Shown: positions 56,631 through 64,000 of the stretch, one piece after another | Layout: the number at the start of each line of letters is the position of its first letter | How positions within the stretch are numbered: the first letter of the stretch is position 1 | Assembly: GCF_014851765.1 (NCBI RefSeq) | Contig: NZ_JACVAI010000001.1 | Location: forward strand, 1,178,001 to 1,242,000 | Direction: 5' to 3' | DNA length: 64,000 nt | DNA from: Pseudomonas sp. PDM04 | GTDB taxonomy: Bacteria > Pseudomonadota > Gammaproteobacteria > Pseudomonadales > Pseudomonadaceae | Notes under the pieces: model-generated | Seen by the model: the letters and a program-made list of their open reading frames with translations, nothing else | Told to the model about the DNA's origin: nothing | The model's database searches: none | Program-made: the position numbers and the translations under genes

Positions 56631-57830
56631 ATGAACAACGCCTTGTCCCAGTTGCAACCCTACCCGTTCGAGAAACTCCGCGCCCTGCTCGGCAGCGTCA
56701 CGCCCAACCCGGACAAGCGCCCGATCGCCCTGTCCATCGGCGAGCCGAAGCACCGTTCGCCGAGCTTCGTCGCTGAAGCCCTGGCCAGCAACCTGGAAAA
56801 AATGGCGGTGTACCCGACCACCCTCGGCATCCCGGAGTTGCGCGAAGCCATCGCTGCCTGGTGCGAGCGCCGCTTCAACGTTCCCGGCGGTTGGCTCGAC
56901 CCCGCACGCAACGTGCTGCCGGTCAACGGCACCCGTGAGGCGTTGTTCGCCTTCACCCAGACCGTGGTCAATCGTGGCGACGACGCACTGGTGGTCAGTC
57001 CGAACCCGTTCTATCAAATCTACGAAGGGGCTGCGTTTCTCGCCGGGGCCAAGCCGCATTACCTGCCGTGCCTGGACGAGAACGGCTTCAACCCGGATTT
57101 CGACGCGGTATCCCCGGACATCTGGAAGCGCTGCCAGATCCTGTTCCTGTGCTCGCCGGGCAACCCGACCGGCGCACTGATCCCGATCGACACCCTGAAG
57201 AAACTGATCGCCCTGGCCGACGAACATGACTTCGTGATTGCCGCGGACGAGTGCTACAGCGAGCTGTATTTCGACGAACAAACCCCGCCGCCGGGCCTGC
57301 TCAGCGCCTGCGCGGAACTGGGTCGCCAGGACTTCAAGCGTTGCGTGGTGTTCCACAGCCTGTCCAAGCGCTCCAACCTGCCAGGCCTGCGCTCCGGCTT
57401 TGTCGCGGGCGACGCCGAGGTGCTCAAGGGCTTCCTGCTGTATCGCACCTACCACGGCTGCGCGATGCCGGTTCAAACGCAACTGGCCAGCGTTGCTGCC
57501 TGGAATGACGAAGTGCATGTGCGCGCCAACCGTGCGCTGTACCGCGAGAAGTTCGACGCCGTGCTGGCAATCCTCAGCCCGGTGCTGGACGTGCAGCGTC
57601 CGGACGGCAGCTTCTACCTGTGGCCGAACGTCGCCGGTGACGACGCAGCCTTCTGCCGCGATTTGTTCGAACAGGAGCACGTCACCGTCGTGCCGGGTTC
57701 CTATCTGTCGCGGGACGTCGATGGCGTCAATCCGGGGGCCGGTCGCGTGCGCATGGCCCTGGTTGCGCCGCTGGCCGAGTGCGTCGAGGCCGCTGAACGC
57801 ATTCGCGACTTCATTCAGCGTCGCCAGTAA
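56631..57830 (+). CDS. dapC: N-succinyldiaminopimelate aminotransferase DapC
   Basis: A 399-residue PLP-dependent aminotransferase of lysine and diaminopimelate synthesis. The PLP-binding Lys is in VVFHSLSKRSNLPGLRSGFVAG (about residue 242). Other parts are LPVNGTREALFAFTQTVV and FLCSPGNPTGALIPIDTLKK. Its partner dapD is 2.3 kb downstream, which supports the specific substrate. Confidence 0.95.
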   Translation: MNNALSQLQPYPFEKLRALLGSVTPNPDKRPIALSIGEPKHRSPSFVAEALASNLEKMAVYPTTLGIPELREAIAAWCERRFNVPGGWLDPARNVLPVNGTREALFAFTQTVVNRGDDALVVSPNPFYQIYEGAAFLAGAKPHYLPCLDENGFNPDFDAVSPDIWKRCQILFLCSPGNPTGALIPIDTLKKLIALADEHDFVIAADECYSELYFDEQTPPPGLLSACAELGRQDFKRCVVFHSLSKRSNLPGLRSGFVAGDAEVLKGFLLYRTYHGCAMPVQTQLASVAAWNDEVHVRANRALYREKFDAVLAILSPVLDVQRPDGSFYLWPNVAGDDAAFCRDLFEQEHVTVVPGSYLSRDVDGVNPGAGRVRMALVAPLAECVEAAERIRDFIQRRQ

Positions 57831-57840
57831 CGCGCGCCCG

Positions 57841-57872
57841 CCCCTGCAGGAGCGAGCTTGCTCCTGCAGGGG
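57841..57872. terminator. Perfect inverted repeat between dapC and the antiporter gene, possible bidirectional terminator or REP relic
   Basis: CCCCTGCAGGAGC and GCTCCTGCAGGGG (13 bases, perfect) around GAGCTT. It contains the GAGCGAGCTTGCTC REP core, but folds as a single compact hairpin. It is placed between convergent genes 10 bases after dapC ends. No T run follows, so termination is not certain. Confidence 0.6.
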
Positions 57873-57878
57873 TGGCGG

Positions 57879-59510
57879 TCATCTCACCTGACCCAGCTTG
57901 GCCTCACTCAAGTCCAGCTCCGCCAGTACCTCGCGCAACACGTCATCGCCGATCTGATGGTGACGGCTCAGCCGGTACAACTCCAGGCGCTGCGCCCGCA
58001 ACGCATTCAAGCGCAGGCGCCGCTCCAGCAAGTCCATCTGAAACGCCAACGCCTGGGCTTCCGCCGAATCGTTGAACACCTCCAGCTGATGCCGATACTC
58101 GGACATGATCCGCGCCTTCAGTTCAGCGGCCAACGCTGCCTCCGCCGCGTCCTGGGGCTTGGCCTCCTCGGCTTCGAGCGCATGAATCGCCGCTTCGGCG
58201 GTTTTGCGCCAGGCGTCGCGCACTTCGTTGCGACGCTGGTCATCCGGGCTCTTCTCGATGCCGCGCAGCAACAGGGGCAAGGCAATGCAGGCTGCGATCA
58301 ATGACAGCAGGATGACCCCCGCCGCGATGAAGATCAGCAGGTCGCGTTCGGGAAATGCCGCGCCCGCCATCAACATCGGCACCGACAACACACCCGCCAG
58401 CGTCACCGCCCCGCGCACACCACCGACCGTCAGCAACCAGCACGAACGCGCGGTCGGCACGCTGACCATTTCGCCCTTGCCGCGCCAACGCCGCAGCCAG
58501 CCCGACAAGCGCCAGATGCTCTGCACCCAGACAAACCGCAATACCAGCAGCACCAGGAAAATCGCGACAACGTCGAAGCACCGATAGAGAAGGGTCGGCC
58601 ACACCGAAGCTTCGTTGCTGACCACGGCTTTGATGATGTCCGGCAGTTGCAGGCCGAGCAGCAGGAAAATCAGGCCGTTGAAGGCGAATTCCAGCAACGA
58701 CCAGACGCTGCGGTTGAGCAATCGGGTGCTGGTCTGGCGCGGCAGCAGGTCAAGCCAGCTCTGCATCATCCCCGCCGCCACGGCCGACAGAATGCCCGAT
58801 GCGCCCAGTCGTTCGGCCACTACATAAGCGGCAAACGGCAGAAGCAGCATGAACACCACGTGAGTCGCCGGATCATCCCAGCCACGTGCGATCATCCACG
58901 AGCGCAGACGGCCGACCAACCAGCTCAGCGCCACCCCGACGGCGAGACCGCCGACGGCCACCAGCACGAACGTGACACTGGCGTCGGTCAGCGAAAACAC
59001 CCCCGTCAGCGCCGCCGCCAGGGCGAACTTGAACGTCACCAGGCCCGAGGCATCGTTCATCAACGCCTCGCCCTGCAGCATATGCATCAACGGCGTCGGC
59101 AAGCGGCTCTGGGCAATCGCCGACACGGCCACGGCATCCGTCGGCGACAACACCGCCGCCAGGGCAAAGGCCACCGGCAGCGGAATCGTCGGCAACAGCC
59201 AATGAATGAAGTAACCGGCGCCCACCACGGTAAACAGCACCAGGCCAACGGCCAGGGTCAGGATCGGCCCGCGCAGACGCCAGAATTCACGCTTGGGCAT
59301 GCGCCAGCCGTCGGAGAACAGCAACGGTGGCAGGAACAGGAAGAGAAACAATTCCGGGTCCAGCGCCACATGCAACCCCAGGGTCGGCCATGCCAACAGG
59401 GCGCCAGCGGCGATCTGCACCAGCGGCAGGGGCAACGGAATCACCCGTCCGACCAGGCGGGAAACGCTGACCAGCATTAACAGGATCAGGACGGTGTAAG
59501 CGGTTTGCAT
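57879..59510 (-). CDS. Na+/H+ antiporter, CPA1 (NhaP-like) family
   Basis: A 543-residue membrane transporter with about 12 hydrophobic helices in residues 1-410 and a cytoplasmic, charged, helical tail of about 130 residues (AWRKTAEAAIHALEAEEAKP...). Ion-binding motifs of the CPA1 family are ALAAVLSPTDAVAVSAIAQ (about residue 130) and MLQGEALMNDASGLVTFKFAL. It should exchange Na+ or K+ for protons. The exact ion and a gene name cannot be set from sequence. Confidence 0.92.
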   Translation of the reverse strand: MQTAYTVLILLMLVSVSRLVGRVIPLPLPLVQIAAGALLAWPTLGLHVALDPELFLFLFLPPLLFSDGWRMPKREFWRLRGPILTLAVGLVLFTVVGAGYFIHWLLPTIPLPVAFALAAVLSPTDAVAVSAIAQSRLPTPLMHMLQGEALMNDASGLVTFKFALAAALTGVFSLTDASVTFVLVAVGGLAVGVALSWLVGRLRSWMIARGWDDPATHVVFMLLLPFAAYVVAERLGASGILSAVAAGMMQSWLDLLPRQTSTRLLNRSVWSLLEFAFNGLIFLLLGLQLPDIIKAVVSNEASVWPTLLYRCFDVVAIFLVLLVLRFVWVQSIWRLSGWLRRWRGKGEMVSVPTARSCWLLTVGGVRGAVTLAGVLSVPMLMAGAAFPERDLLIFIAAGVILLSLIAACIALPLLLRGIEKSPDDQRRNEVRDAWRKTAEAAIHALEAEEAKPQDAAEAALAAELKARIMSEYRHQLEVFNDSAEAQALAFQMDLLERRLRLNALRAQRLELYRLSRHHQIGDDVLREVLAELDLSEAKLGQVR

Positions 59511-59722
59511 AAAGCGGGATTCCTGGACAATCGACAGCGTTGAAGTGCCATATTAGCGGCTTAGACTAAGGTCTGACCGTTACACCAATGTCGCAGGTTA
59601 TCGCGTGAACGCCCCTTGAACGGTGGGAGCGGAGGCAAATCCACCTGGACCGCCGCGAAACCGTCCGGTCATGGCATAATCCTTCACCTTTTTTCTCCAG
59701 CACCTGTAAAGGGGGCAATTCC

Positions 59723-60085
59723 TTGACCGTTTCAAGTAAAACGTTGCACCTTTTCGGCATCAAGGCCTGCGACACCATGAAAAAGGCGCGCACCTGGCTC
59801 GATGAACACGCTGTCAGCTATGACTTTCATGATTACAAGACGGCCGGAATCGACCGTGAACACCTGAGCCAATGGTGTGATGAGCACGGCTGGCAAGTGG
59901 TGTTGAACCGTGCAGGCACGACCTTTCGCAAGCTCGACGACGAACGCAAAGCCGATCTCGACCAGTCGAAAGCCATCGAACTGATGCTCGCTCAACCCTC
60001 GATGATCAAGCGCCCGGTGCTCGATCTCGGTGACCGAACCCTGATTGGCTTCAAGCCAGATATCTACGCGGCAGCGCTCAAGTAA
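59723..60085 (+). CDS. ArsC-family (YffB/Spx-like) reductase
   Basis: A 120-residue thioredoxin-fold protein. The single N-terminal redox Cys lies in LHLFGIKACDTMKKARTWLDEH. The ArsC-family Arg-Pro motif is in MIKRPVLDLGDRTLIGF. A TTG start at 59723 with AAGGGGG upstream is likely, because the first in-frame ATG is after the catalytic Cys. It lies 33 bases before dapD. It belongs to the YffB group, whose substrate is unsettled; arsenate reduction should not be assumed. Confidence 0.88.
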   Translation: MTVSSKTLHLFGIKACDTMKKARTWLDEHAVSYDFHDYKTAGIDREHLSQWCDEHGWQVVLNRAGTTFRKLDDERKADLDQSKAIELMLAQPSMIKRPVLDLGDRTLIGFKPDIYAAALK

Positions 60086-60118
60086 GCCTGCCCGTTCAAT
60101 TTCGTTAGAGGTATTTAC

Positions 60119-61153
60119 ATGTCCACTACCCCATTCAGCCTGGCCTTTGGTGTCGGCACCCAAAACCGTCAAGGCGCCTGGCTGGAAGTGTTTTACGCCC
60201 AGCCACTGCTCAACCCTTCGGCGGACCTGATTGCGGCCATCGCACCGGTCCTGGGCTACACCGACGGCAACCAGGCCATCACCTTCACCACCGCCCAGGC
60301 CTCGCAGCTGGCTGACGCCGTCAAGGGCGTCGACGCGGCGCAGGCAGCCCTGCTGACCCGCCTGGCCGAGAGCCACAAGCCGCTGGTCGCGACCATCCTC
60401 GCCGAAGACGCGCCGCTGACCTCCACGCCCGAGGCTTACCTCAAGCTGCACCTGCTCTCCCACCGCCTGGTCAAGCCGCACGGCCTGAACTTGGCCGGCG
60501 TGTTCCCGCTGTTGCCGAACGTGGCATGGACCAGCCAGGGCGCGATCGACCTCGCCGAACTGGCCGAGCACCAGCTCGAAGCCCGCCTGCGCGGTGAGCT
60601 GCTGGAAGTGTTCTCGGTGGACAAGTTCCCGAAAATGACCGACTACGTGGTCCCCGCCGGCGTGCGCATCGCTGACGCGGCGCGTCTGCGTCTGGGCGCC
60701 TACGTGGGCGAAGGCACCACCGTGATGCACGAAGGCTTCATCAACTTCAACGCCGGCACCGAAGGCCCGGGCATGATCGAAGGCCGCGTCTCCGCAGGCG
60801 TGTTCGTCGGCAAGGGTTCGGACCTGGGCGGCGGCTGCTCGACCATGGGCACCCTGTCCGGTGGCGGCAACATCGTGATCAAGGTCGGTGAAGGCTGCCT
60901 GATCGGCGCCAACGCCGGTATCGGTATCCCGTTGGGCGACCGCAACACCGTGGAATCGGGCCTGTACGTCACCGCCGGTACCAAAGTGGCGCTGCTGGAC
61001 GAGAAGAACCAACTGGTCAAAGTGGTGAAGGCTCGTGAGTTGGCCGGTCAGACCGACCTGCTGTTCCGCCGCAATTCGGAAACCGGCGCCGTGGAATGCA
61101 AGACCCACAAATCGGCGATCGAACTGAACGAAGCGCTGCACGCTCACAACTAA
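60119..61153 (+). CDS. dapD: 2,3,4,5-tetrahydropyridine-2,6-dicarboxylate N-succinyltransferase
   Basis: A 344-residue enzyme of lysine/diaminopimelate synthesis, using succinyl-CoA. It is of the longer Pseudomonas/actinobacterial class. The C-terminal half is a left-handed beta-helix with hexapeptides (VVPAGVRIADAARLRLGAYVG, GRVSAGVFVGKGSDLGGGCS, GEGCLIGANAGIGIPLGDRN). The N-terminal 150 residues form the class-specific domain. Confidence 0.96.
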   Translation: MSTTPFSLAFGVGTQNRQGAWLEVFYAQPLLNPSADLIAAIAPVLGYTDGNQAITFTTAQASQLADAVKGVDAAQAALLTRLAESHKPLVATILAEDAPLTSTPEAYLKLHLLSHRLVKPHGLNLAGVFPLLPNVAWTSQGAIDLAELAEHQLEARLRGELLEVFSVDKFPKMTDYVVPAGVRIADAARLRLGAYVGEGTTVMHEGFINFNAGTEGPGMIEGRVSAGVFVGKGSDLGGGCSTMGTLSGGGNIVIKVGEGCLIGANAGIGIPLGDRNTVESGLYVTAGTKVALLDEKNQLVKVVKARELAGQTDLLFRRNSETGAVECKTHKSAIELNEALHAHN

Positions 61154-61172
61154 GCGCCGTATGCCCCGATAA

Positions 61173-61240
61173 TGTGGGAGCCAGCCTGCTCGCGATGATC
61201 TCCTCGAGACCGTCATCGCGAGCGGGCTCGCTGCCACAGG
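61173..61240. repeat. REPIN between dapD and csdA
   Basis: TGTGGGAGCCAGCCTGCTCGCGATGA and TCATCGCGAGCGGGCTCGCTGCCACAGG, an inverted pair with a short spacer. Confidence 0.9.
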
Positions 61241-61282
61241 GTTTGGCGTTCACCCCGCCCATGTTCGACAGGGCCCGATAGC

Positions 61283-62488
61283 ATGATGATTCTCTCCCCC
61301 TGGCGCGCCGACTTTCCGGCCATCGCCGCCCTGCAACGGCAAGACCAGACCTACCTGGACAACGCCGCCACCACGCAAAAACCTCAAGCCCTGCTGGATG
61401 CCCTGGCGCATTACTACGCCAATGGCGCGGCCAACGTGCATCGCGCGCAGCACTTGCCCGGCGCACATGCCACCCAGGCCTTCGAAGACAGCCGCAGCAA
61501 GGTCGCCCAGTGGCTCAATGCCGGCGATGTCGGGCAGATCATCTTTACCCACGGCGCGACCTCCGCGCTGAATCTCCTGGCCTATGGCCTGGAGCACCTG
61601 TTCAACCCGGGCGATGAAATTGTCGTCAGCGCGCTGGAGCACCACGCCAACTTGCTGCCCTGGCAGCAACTGGCCCGGCGTCGCGAGGTGAAACTGGTCA
61701 TCCTGCCGCTGGATGACGATGGCTTGATCGACCTGGATGCCGCCGCCTCGTTGATCGGCCCGCAGACCCGTTTGCTGGCGGTCAGTCAGCTGTCCAACGT
61801 GCTCGGCGCCTGGCAGCCGTTGCCAACCCTGCTGGCGATGGCCAGGGCACAGGGCGCGCTGACGGTGGTCGATGGCGCTCAGGGCGTAGTCCATGGCCGC
61901 CACGACGTGCAGGCCATGGGTTGCGACTTCTATGTGTTCTCCAGCCACAAGCTCTATGGCCCCGATGGCCTGGGCGTGCTGTTCGCTCGCCATGAAGGGC
62001 TCGAACACCTGCGCCATTGGCAGTTCGGCGGTGAAATGGTGCTGGATGCCGACTACCAGCACGCACGCTTTCGCCCTGCCCCGCTGGGGTTCGAAGCGGG
62101 CACGCCGGCGGTTTCGAGTGTGATCGGTCTGGGCGCGACGCTGGATTACCTTGCCGGCCTCGACCCACACGCCGTCTCGGCCCATGAAGCGGCGCTGCAT
62201 GACCGCCTGGTGAAAGGCCTTGAAGCGCGTGACGGGGTTCGTCTGCTGGGCAAGCCGCAACTGGCACTGGCGAGTTTCGTCGTCGAGGGTGTGCATAACG
62301 CGGACCTCGCCCATTTACTGACGGAACAGGGGATCGCGGTGCGCGCCGGTCACCATTGCGCCATGCCGTTGCTCAAAAGCTTCGAACTGGCAGGGGCCAT
62401 CCGTGTGTCCCTGGCGCTGTACAACGATTCCGAAGACCTCGAGCGCTTTTTCCAGGCACTGGATCAGTCACTGGAGCTGCTGCGATGA
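61283..62488 (+). CDS. csdA: Cysteine desulfurase CsdA
   Basis: A 401-residue PLP enzyme (SufS/CsdA class II) that takes sulfur from cysteine. The PLP Lys is in CDFYVFSSHKLYGPDGLGVLFA (about residue 223). The persulfide Cys is in GIAVRAGHHCAMPLLKSFEL (about residue 360). YLDNAATTQKPQALLDAL opens the fold. It overlaps csdE by four bases and lies near tcdA, matching the E. coli CSD set. Confidence 0.96.
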   Translation: MMILSPWRADFPAIAALQRQDQTYLDNAATTQKPQALLDALAHYYANGAANVHRAQHLPGAHATQAFEDSRSKVAQWLNAGDVGQIIFTHGATSALNLLAYGLEHLFNPGDEIVVSALEHHANLLPWQQLARRREVKLVILPLDDDGLIDLDAAASLIGPQTRLLAVSQLSNVLGAWQPLPTLLAMARAQGALTVVDGAQGVVHGRHDVQAMGCDFYVFSSHKLYGPDGLGVLFARHEGLEHLRHWQFGGEMVLDADYQHARFRPAPLGFEAGTPAVSSVIGLGATLDYLAGLDPHAVSAHEAALHDRLVKGLEARDGVRLLGKPQLALASFVVEGVHNADLAHLLTEQGIAVRAGHHCAMPLLKSFELAGAIRVSLALYNDSEDLERFFQALDQSLELLR

Positions 62489-62889
62489 GCCTGCCTGCGG
62501 ACGCCGGGGCAGCGCTGGACACCTTCCGCAATGCGGCGAGCTGGGAACAGCGGGCACGCTTGCTGATGCAATGGGGCGAACGCCTGCCGGCCCTGAGCGA
62601 CGAGCAAAAGGTCGACGCCAATCGCGTGCACGGTTGTGAAAGCCGAGTGTGGCTGGTGGGGTCGCTGCACGACGGTCACTGGCAGTTTGCTGCCAGCAGC
62701 GATGCGCGGCTGATCCGCGGCCTGGTGGCGTTGCTGCTGGCGCGGGTCAACGGCTTGTCGGCGGAGGAGTTGCGCCAGGTGGATTTGCCTGACTGGTTCA
62801 ACCAACTGGGGCTGAGCCGGCAGCTGTCGCCTTCGCGCAGTAACGGCTTGAATGCGGTGCTCCAGCGGATGAACGAGTTGGCCGGCTAA
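62485..62889 (+). CDS. csdE: SufE-family sulfur acceptor CsdE
   Basis: A 134-residue protein accepting persulfide from CsdA. The acceptor Cys is in VDANRVHGCESRVWLVGSL (about residue 53). Family parts LMQWGERLPALSDEQK and LLARVNGLSAEEL are clear. The ATG overlaps the csdA stop (ATGA); the open frame upstream is inside csdA. Confidence 0.96.
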   Translation: MSLPADAGAALDTFRNAASWEQRARLLMQWGERLPALSDEQKVDANRVHGCESRVWLVGSLHDGHWQFAASSDARLIRGLVALLLARVNGLSAEELRQVDLPDWFNQLGLSRQLSPSRSNGLNAVLQRMNELAG

Positions 62890-62893
62890 CCGC

Positions 62894-62960
62894 CATCGCG
62901 AGCAGGCTCGCTTCCACAGGAGCCCGCATTCCAACGGTGGGAGCGAGCCTGCTCGCGATG
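62894..62960. repeat. REP doublet between csdE and tcdA
   Basis: ATCGCGAGCAGGCTCGCTTCCACAGG and GTGGGAGCGAGCCTGCTCGCGATGAGG, inverted order like the pair near ispD. It lies between convergent genes. Confidence 0.9.
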
Positions 62961-62979
62961 AGGGTTTCAGCGGCAAGCG

Positions 62980-63792
62980 CTAAACCTGAGGCTTCACCCG
63001 ATCCGCCGGCCGCCGCACCCCTGCCACGATCTTGTCCACCGCCTTGGTCGCCGCGACCATGCCGAACGTCGCCGTCACCATCATCACTGCGCCAAATCCA
63101 CCCGCGCAGTCCAGCTTCACGCCATCGCCGACAAAGCTCTTCTGCAGGCAAATACTGCCATCGGGCTTGGGGTAACGCAGTTGCTCGGTCGAGAACACGC
63201 ACGGCACGCTGTAATGACGGGTCACGGTGCGCGAGAAGCCGTAGTCGCGGCGCAGGGTCGAACGCACTTTCGAGGCCAGTGGGTCGTTGAACGTACGGTT
63301 CAGGTCGCAGACTTGAATCAGCGTCGGGTCAATCTGCCCGCCGGCCCCGCCCGTGGTGATGATCTGAATCTTGCGGCGCTTGCACCAGGCGATCAGCGCC
63401 GCCTTGGCGTTGACGCTGTCGATGCAGTCGATCACACAATCGATGCTCGGCGTGATGTAGTCGGCCATGGTCTCGCGGGTAACGAAATCTGCCACCGCAT
63501 GGACCGTGCAATCCGGGTTGATCCCGCGCAGGCGCTCGGCCATGACCTCGACCTTGGGCTTGCCGACGGTGCTGTCCAGCGCATGCAACTGCCGGTTGGC
63601 GTTGCTGACGCAGACGTCGTCGAGGTCGAACAGCGAGATTTCGCCGACACCACACCGGGCGATGGCTTCCGCCGCCCAGGAACCGACGCCACCGACGCCA
63701 ACGATCGCCACATGGGCCGCGCGCAACCGCTCAAGACCGTCGACGCCATACAAACGGGCGATGCCTGCAAACCGTGGATCTTCTGTGCTCAT
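62980..63792 (-). CDS. tcdA: tRNA threonylcarbamoyladenosine dehydratase TcdA (CsdL)
   Basis: A 270-residue E1-like enzyme that cyclises t6A37 of tRNA using ATP. The nucleotide-binding fold is HVAIVGVGGVGSWAAEAIARCG (about residue 29). It has the E1 motifs LFDLDDVCVSNANRQLHAL and VIDCIDSVNAKAALIAWCK, and the family Lys/Arg loop STLRRDYGFSRTV. In E. coli csdL neighbours csdA-csdE, which supply its sulfur relay; here it is convergent with them. Confidence 0.96.
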   Translation of the reverse strand: MSTEDPRFAGIARLYGVDGLERLRAAHVAIVGVGGVGSWAAEAIARCGVGEISLFDLDDVCVSNANRQLHALDSTVGKPKVEVMAERLRGINPDCTVHAVADFVTRETMADYITPSIDCVIDCIDSVNAKAALIAWCKRRKIQIITTGGAGGQIDPTLIQVCDLNRTFNDPLASKVRSTLRRDYGFSRTVTRHYSVPCVFSTEQLRYPKPDGSICLQKSFVGDGVKLDCAGGFGAVMMVTATFGMVAATKAVDKIVAGVRRPADRVKPQV

Positions 63793-64000
63793 GACCTTTA
63801 CCCCAAAAACCGGCGCGCATTATGGACGAGCCGGGCGCAAGTTTTAAGCATCCCGCTGTAAGTGTAAGAACTTAAGCGAAAGTTAACTGCCCAATATCAG
63901 GCAATTTCCTGTCTGATGTACGCTCAGTGAATTGCCGGTGTAGGATGCGCGCCCCTGCGCTTGGACAGCCGAACGCCAATCGTCCTTCGTTCCACAGCCT
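63793..64000. other. Window end: upstream region of tcdA and perhaps of the next gene
   Basis: 208 bases without a coding frame I can support. A TGTAGGAT stretch at about 63940 could be part of a plus-strand promoter for a gene beyond the window. Nothing further can be said. Confidence 0.3.

Noticed and set aside
59723..60085. Arsenate reductase ArsC
   Set aside because: The protein belongs to the ArsC fold family, but there are no ars neighbours and it matches the YffB/Spx-like group next to dapD.

Overview
The window is chromosomal DNA from a Pseudomonas, most likely of the P. fluorescens group. Three things support this. The gene order cinA / mutS-fdxA-rsmZ-rpoS-nlpD-pcm-surE-truD-ispF-fghA-adhC / ispD-ftsB-eno-kdsA-pyrG-tilS-accA-dnaE-rnhB-lpxB-lpxA-fabZ-lpxD-skp-bamA-rseP-dxr-cdsA-uppS-frr-pyrH-tsf-rpsB / map-glnD-dapC is the Pseudomonas order. 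The coding sequence is GC-rich. The intergenic regions carry many REP/REPIN hairpins with the core GGGAGCGAGCCTGCTCGCGA.

Region 1 (1-14300) is a complete R-type tailocin (a bacteriocin made from a phage tail) inserted between cinA and mutS. It has P2-like, R-pyocin-like gene order, all on the minus strand: S24 repressor (prtR-like), promoter with two palindromic operators, holin, a small conserved protein, baseplate V-W-J-I, tail fibre and its chaperone, a small Lys/Ala-rich protein, sheath, tube, tail chaperone E with a -1 frameshift to E', tape measure, U, X, D, GH19 endolysin, and a nested Rz/Rz1 spanin pair. No capsid, portal, terminase, integrase or replication gene is present, as expected for a tailocin and not for a prophage. 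No PrtN-type activator gene is visible. Intrinsic-terminator-like hairpins lie in the leader and between the fibre and sheath modules, so expression of the operon is not explained by a simple promoter.

Region 2 (14490-25262) holds mutS, fdxA, the GacA-controlled small RNA RsmZ (with its upstream activating palindrome), and the stress operon truD-surE-pcm-nlpD-rpoS. It also holds ispF and the glutathione-dependent formaldehyde detoxification pair adhC-fghA, with a divergent LysR regulator.

Region 3 (26384-52700) is a long minus-strand run of core genes: isoprenoid precursors (ispD, dxr), division (ftsB), glycolysis (eno), Kdo (kdsA), CTP (pyrG), tRNA-Ile lysidine (tilS), fatty acid synthesis (accA, fabZ), replication (dnaE, rnhB), lipid A (lpxB, lpxA, lpxD), outer-membrane assembly (skp, bamA, rseP), undecaprenyl and CDP-DAG synthesis (uppS, cdsA), and translation (frr, tsf, rpsB) with pyrH. 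Most genes overlap by 1-4 bases or are closely spaced.

Region 4 (52938-63792) turns to the plus strand: map, glnD, dapC, an ArsC-like reductase, dapD, and the csdA-csdE sulfur-transfer pair. A CPA1 Na+/H+ antiporter and tcdA lie on the minus strand.

Most of the window is ordinary core genome. The parts that merit a second look are the tailocin control region, the hairpins inside its operon, its short unusual tape-measure protein, its modular fibre, and the ispF ribosome-binding site, which is buried in a terminator hairpin. All calls come from reading the sequence; no database search was run.
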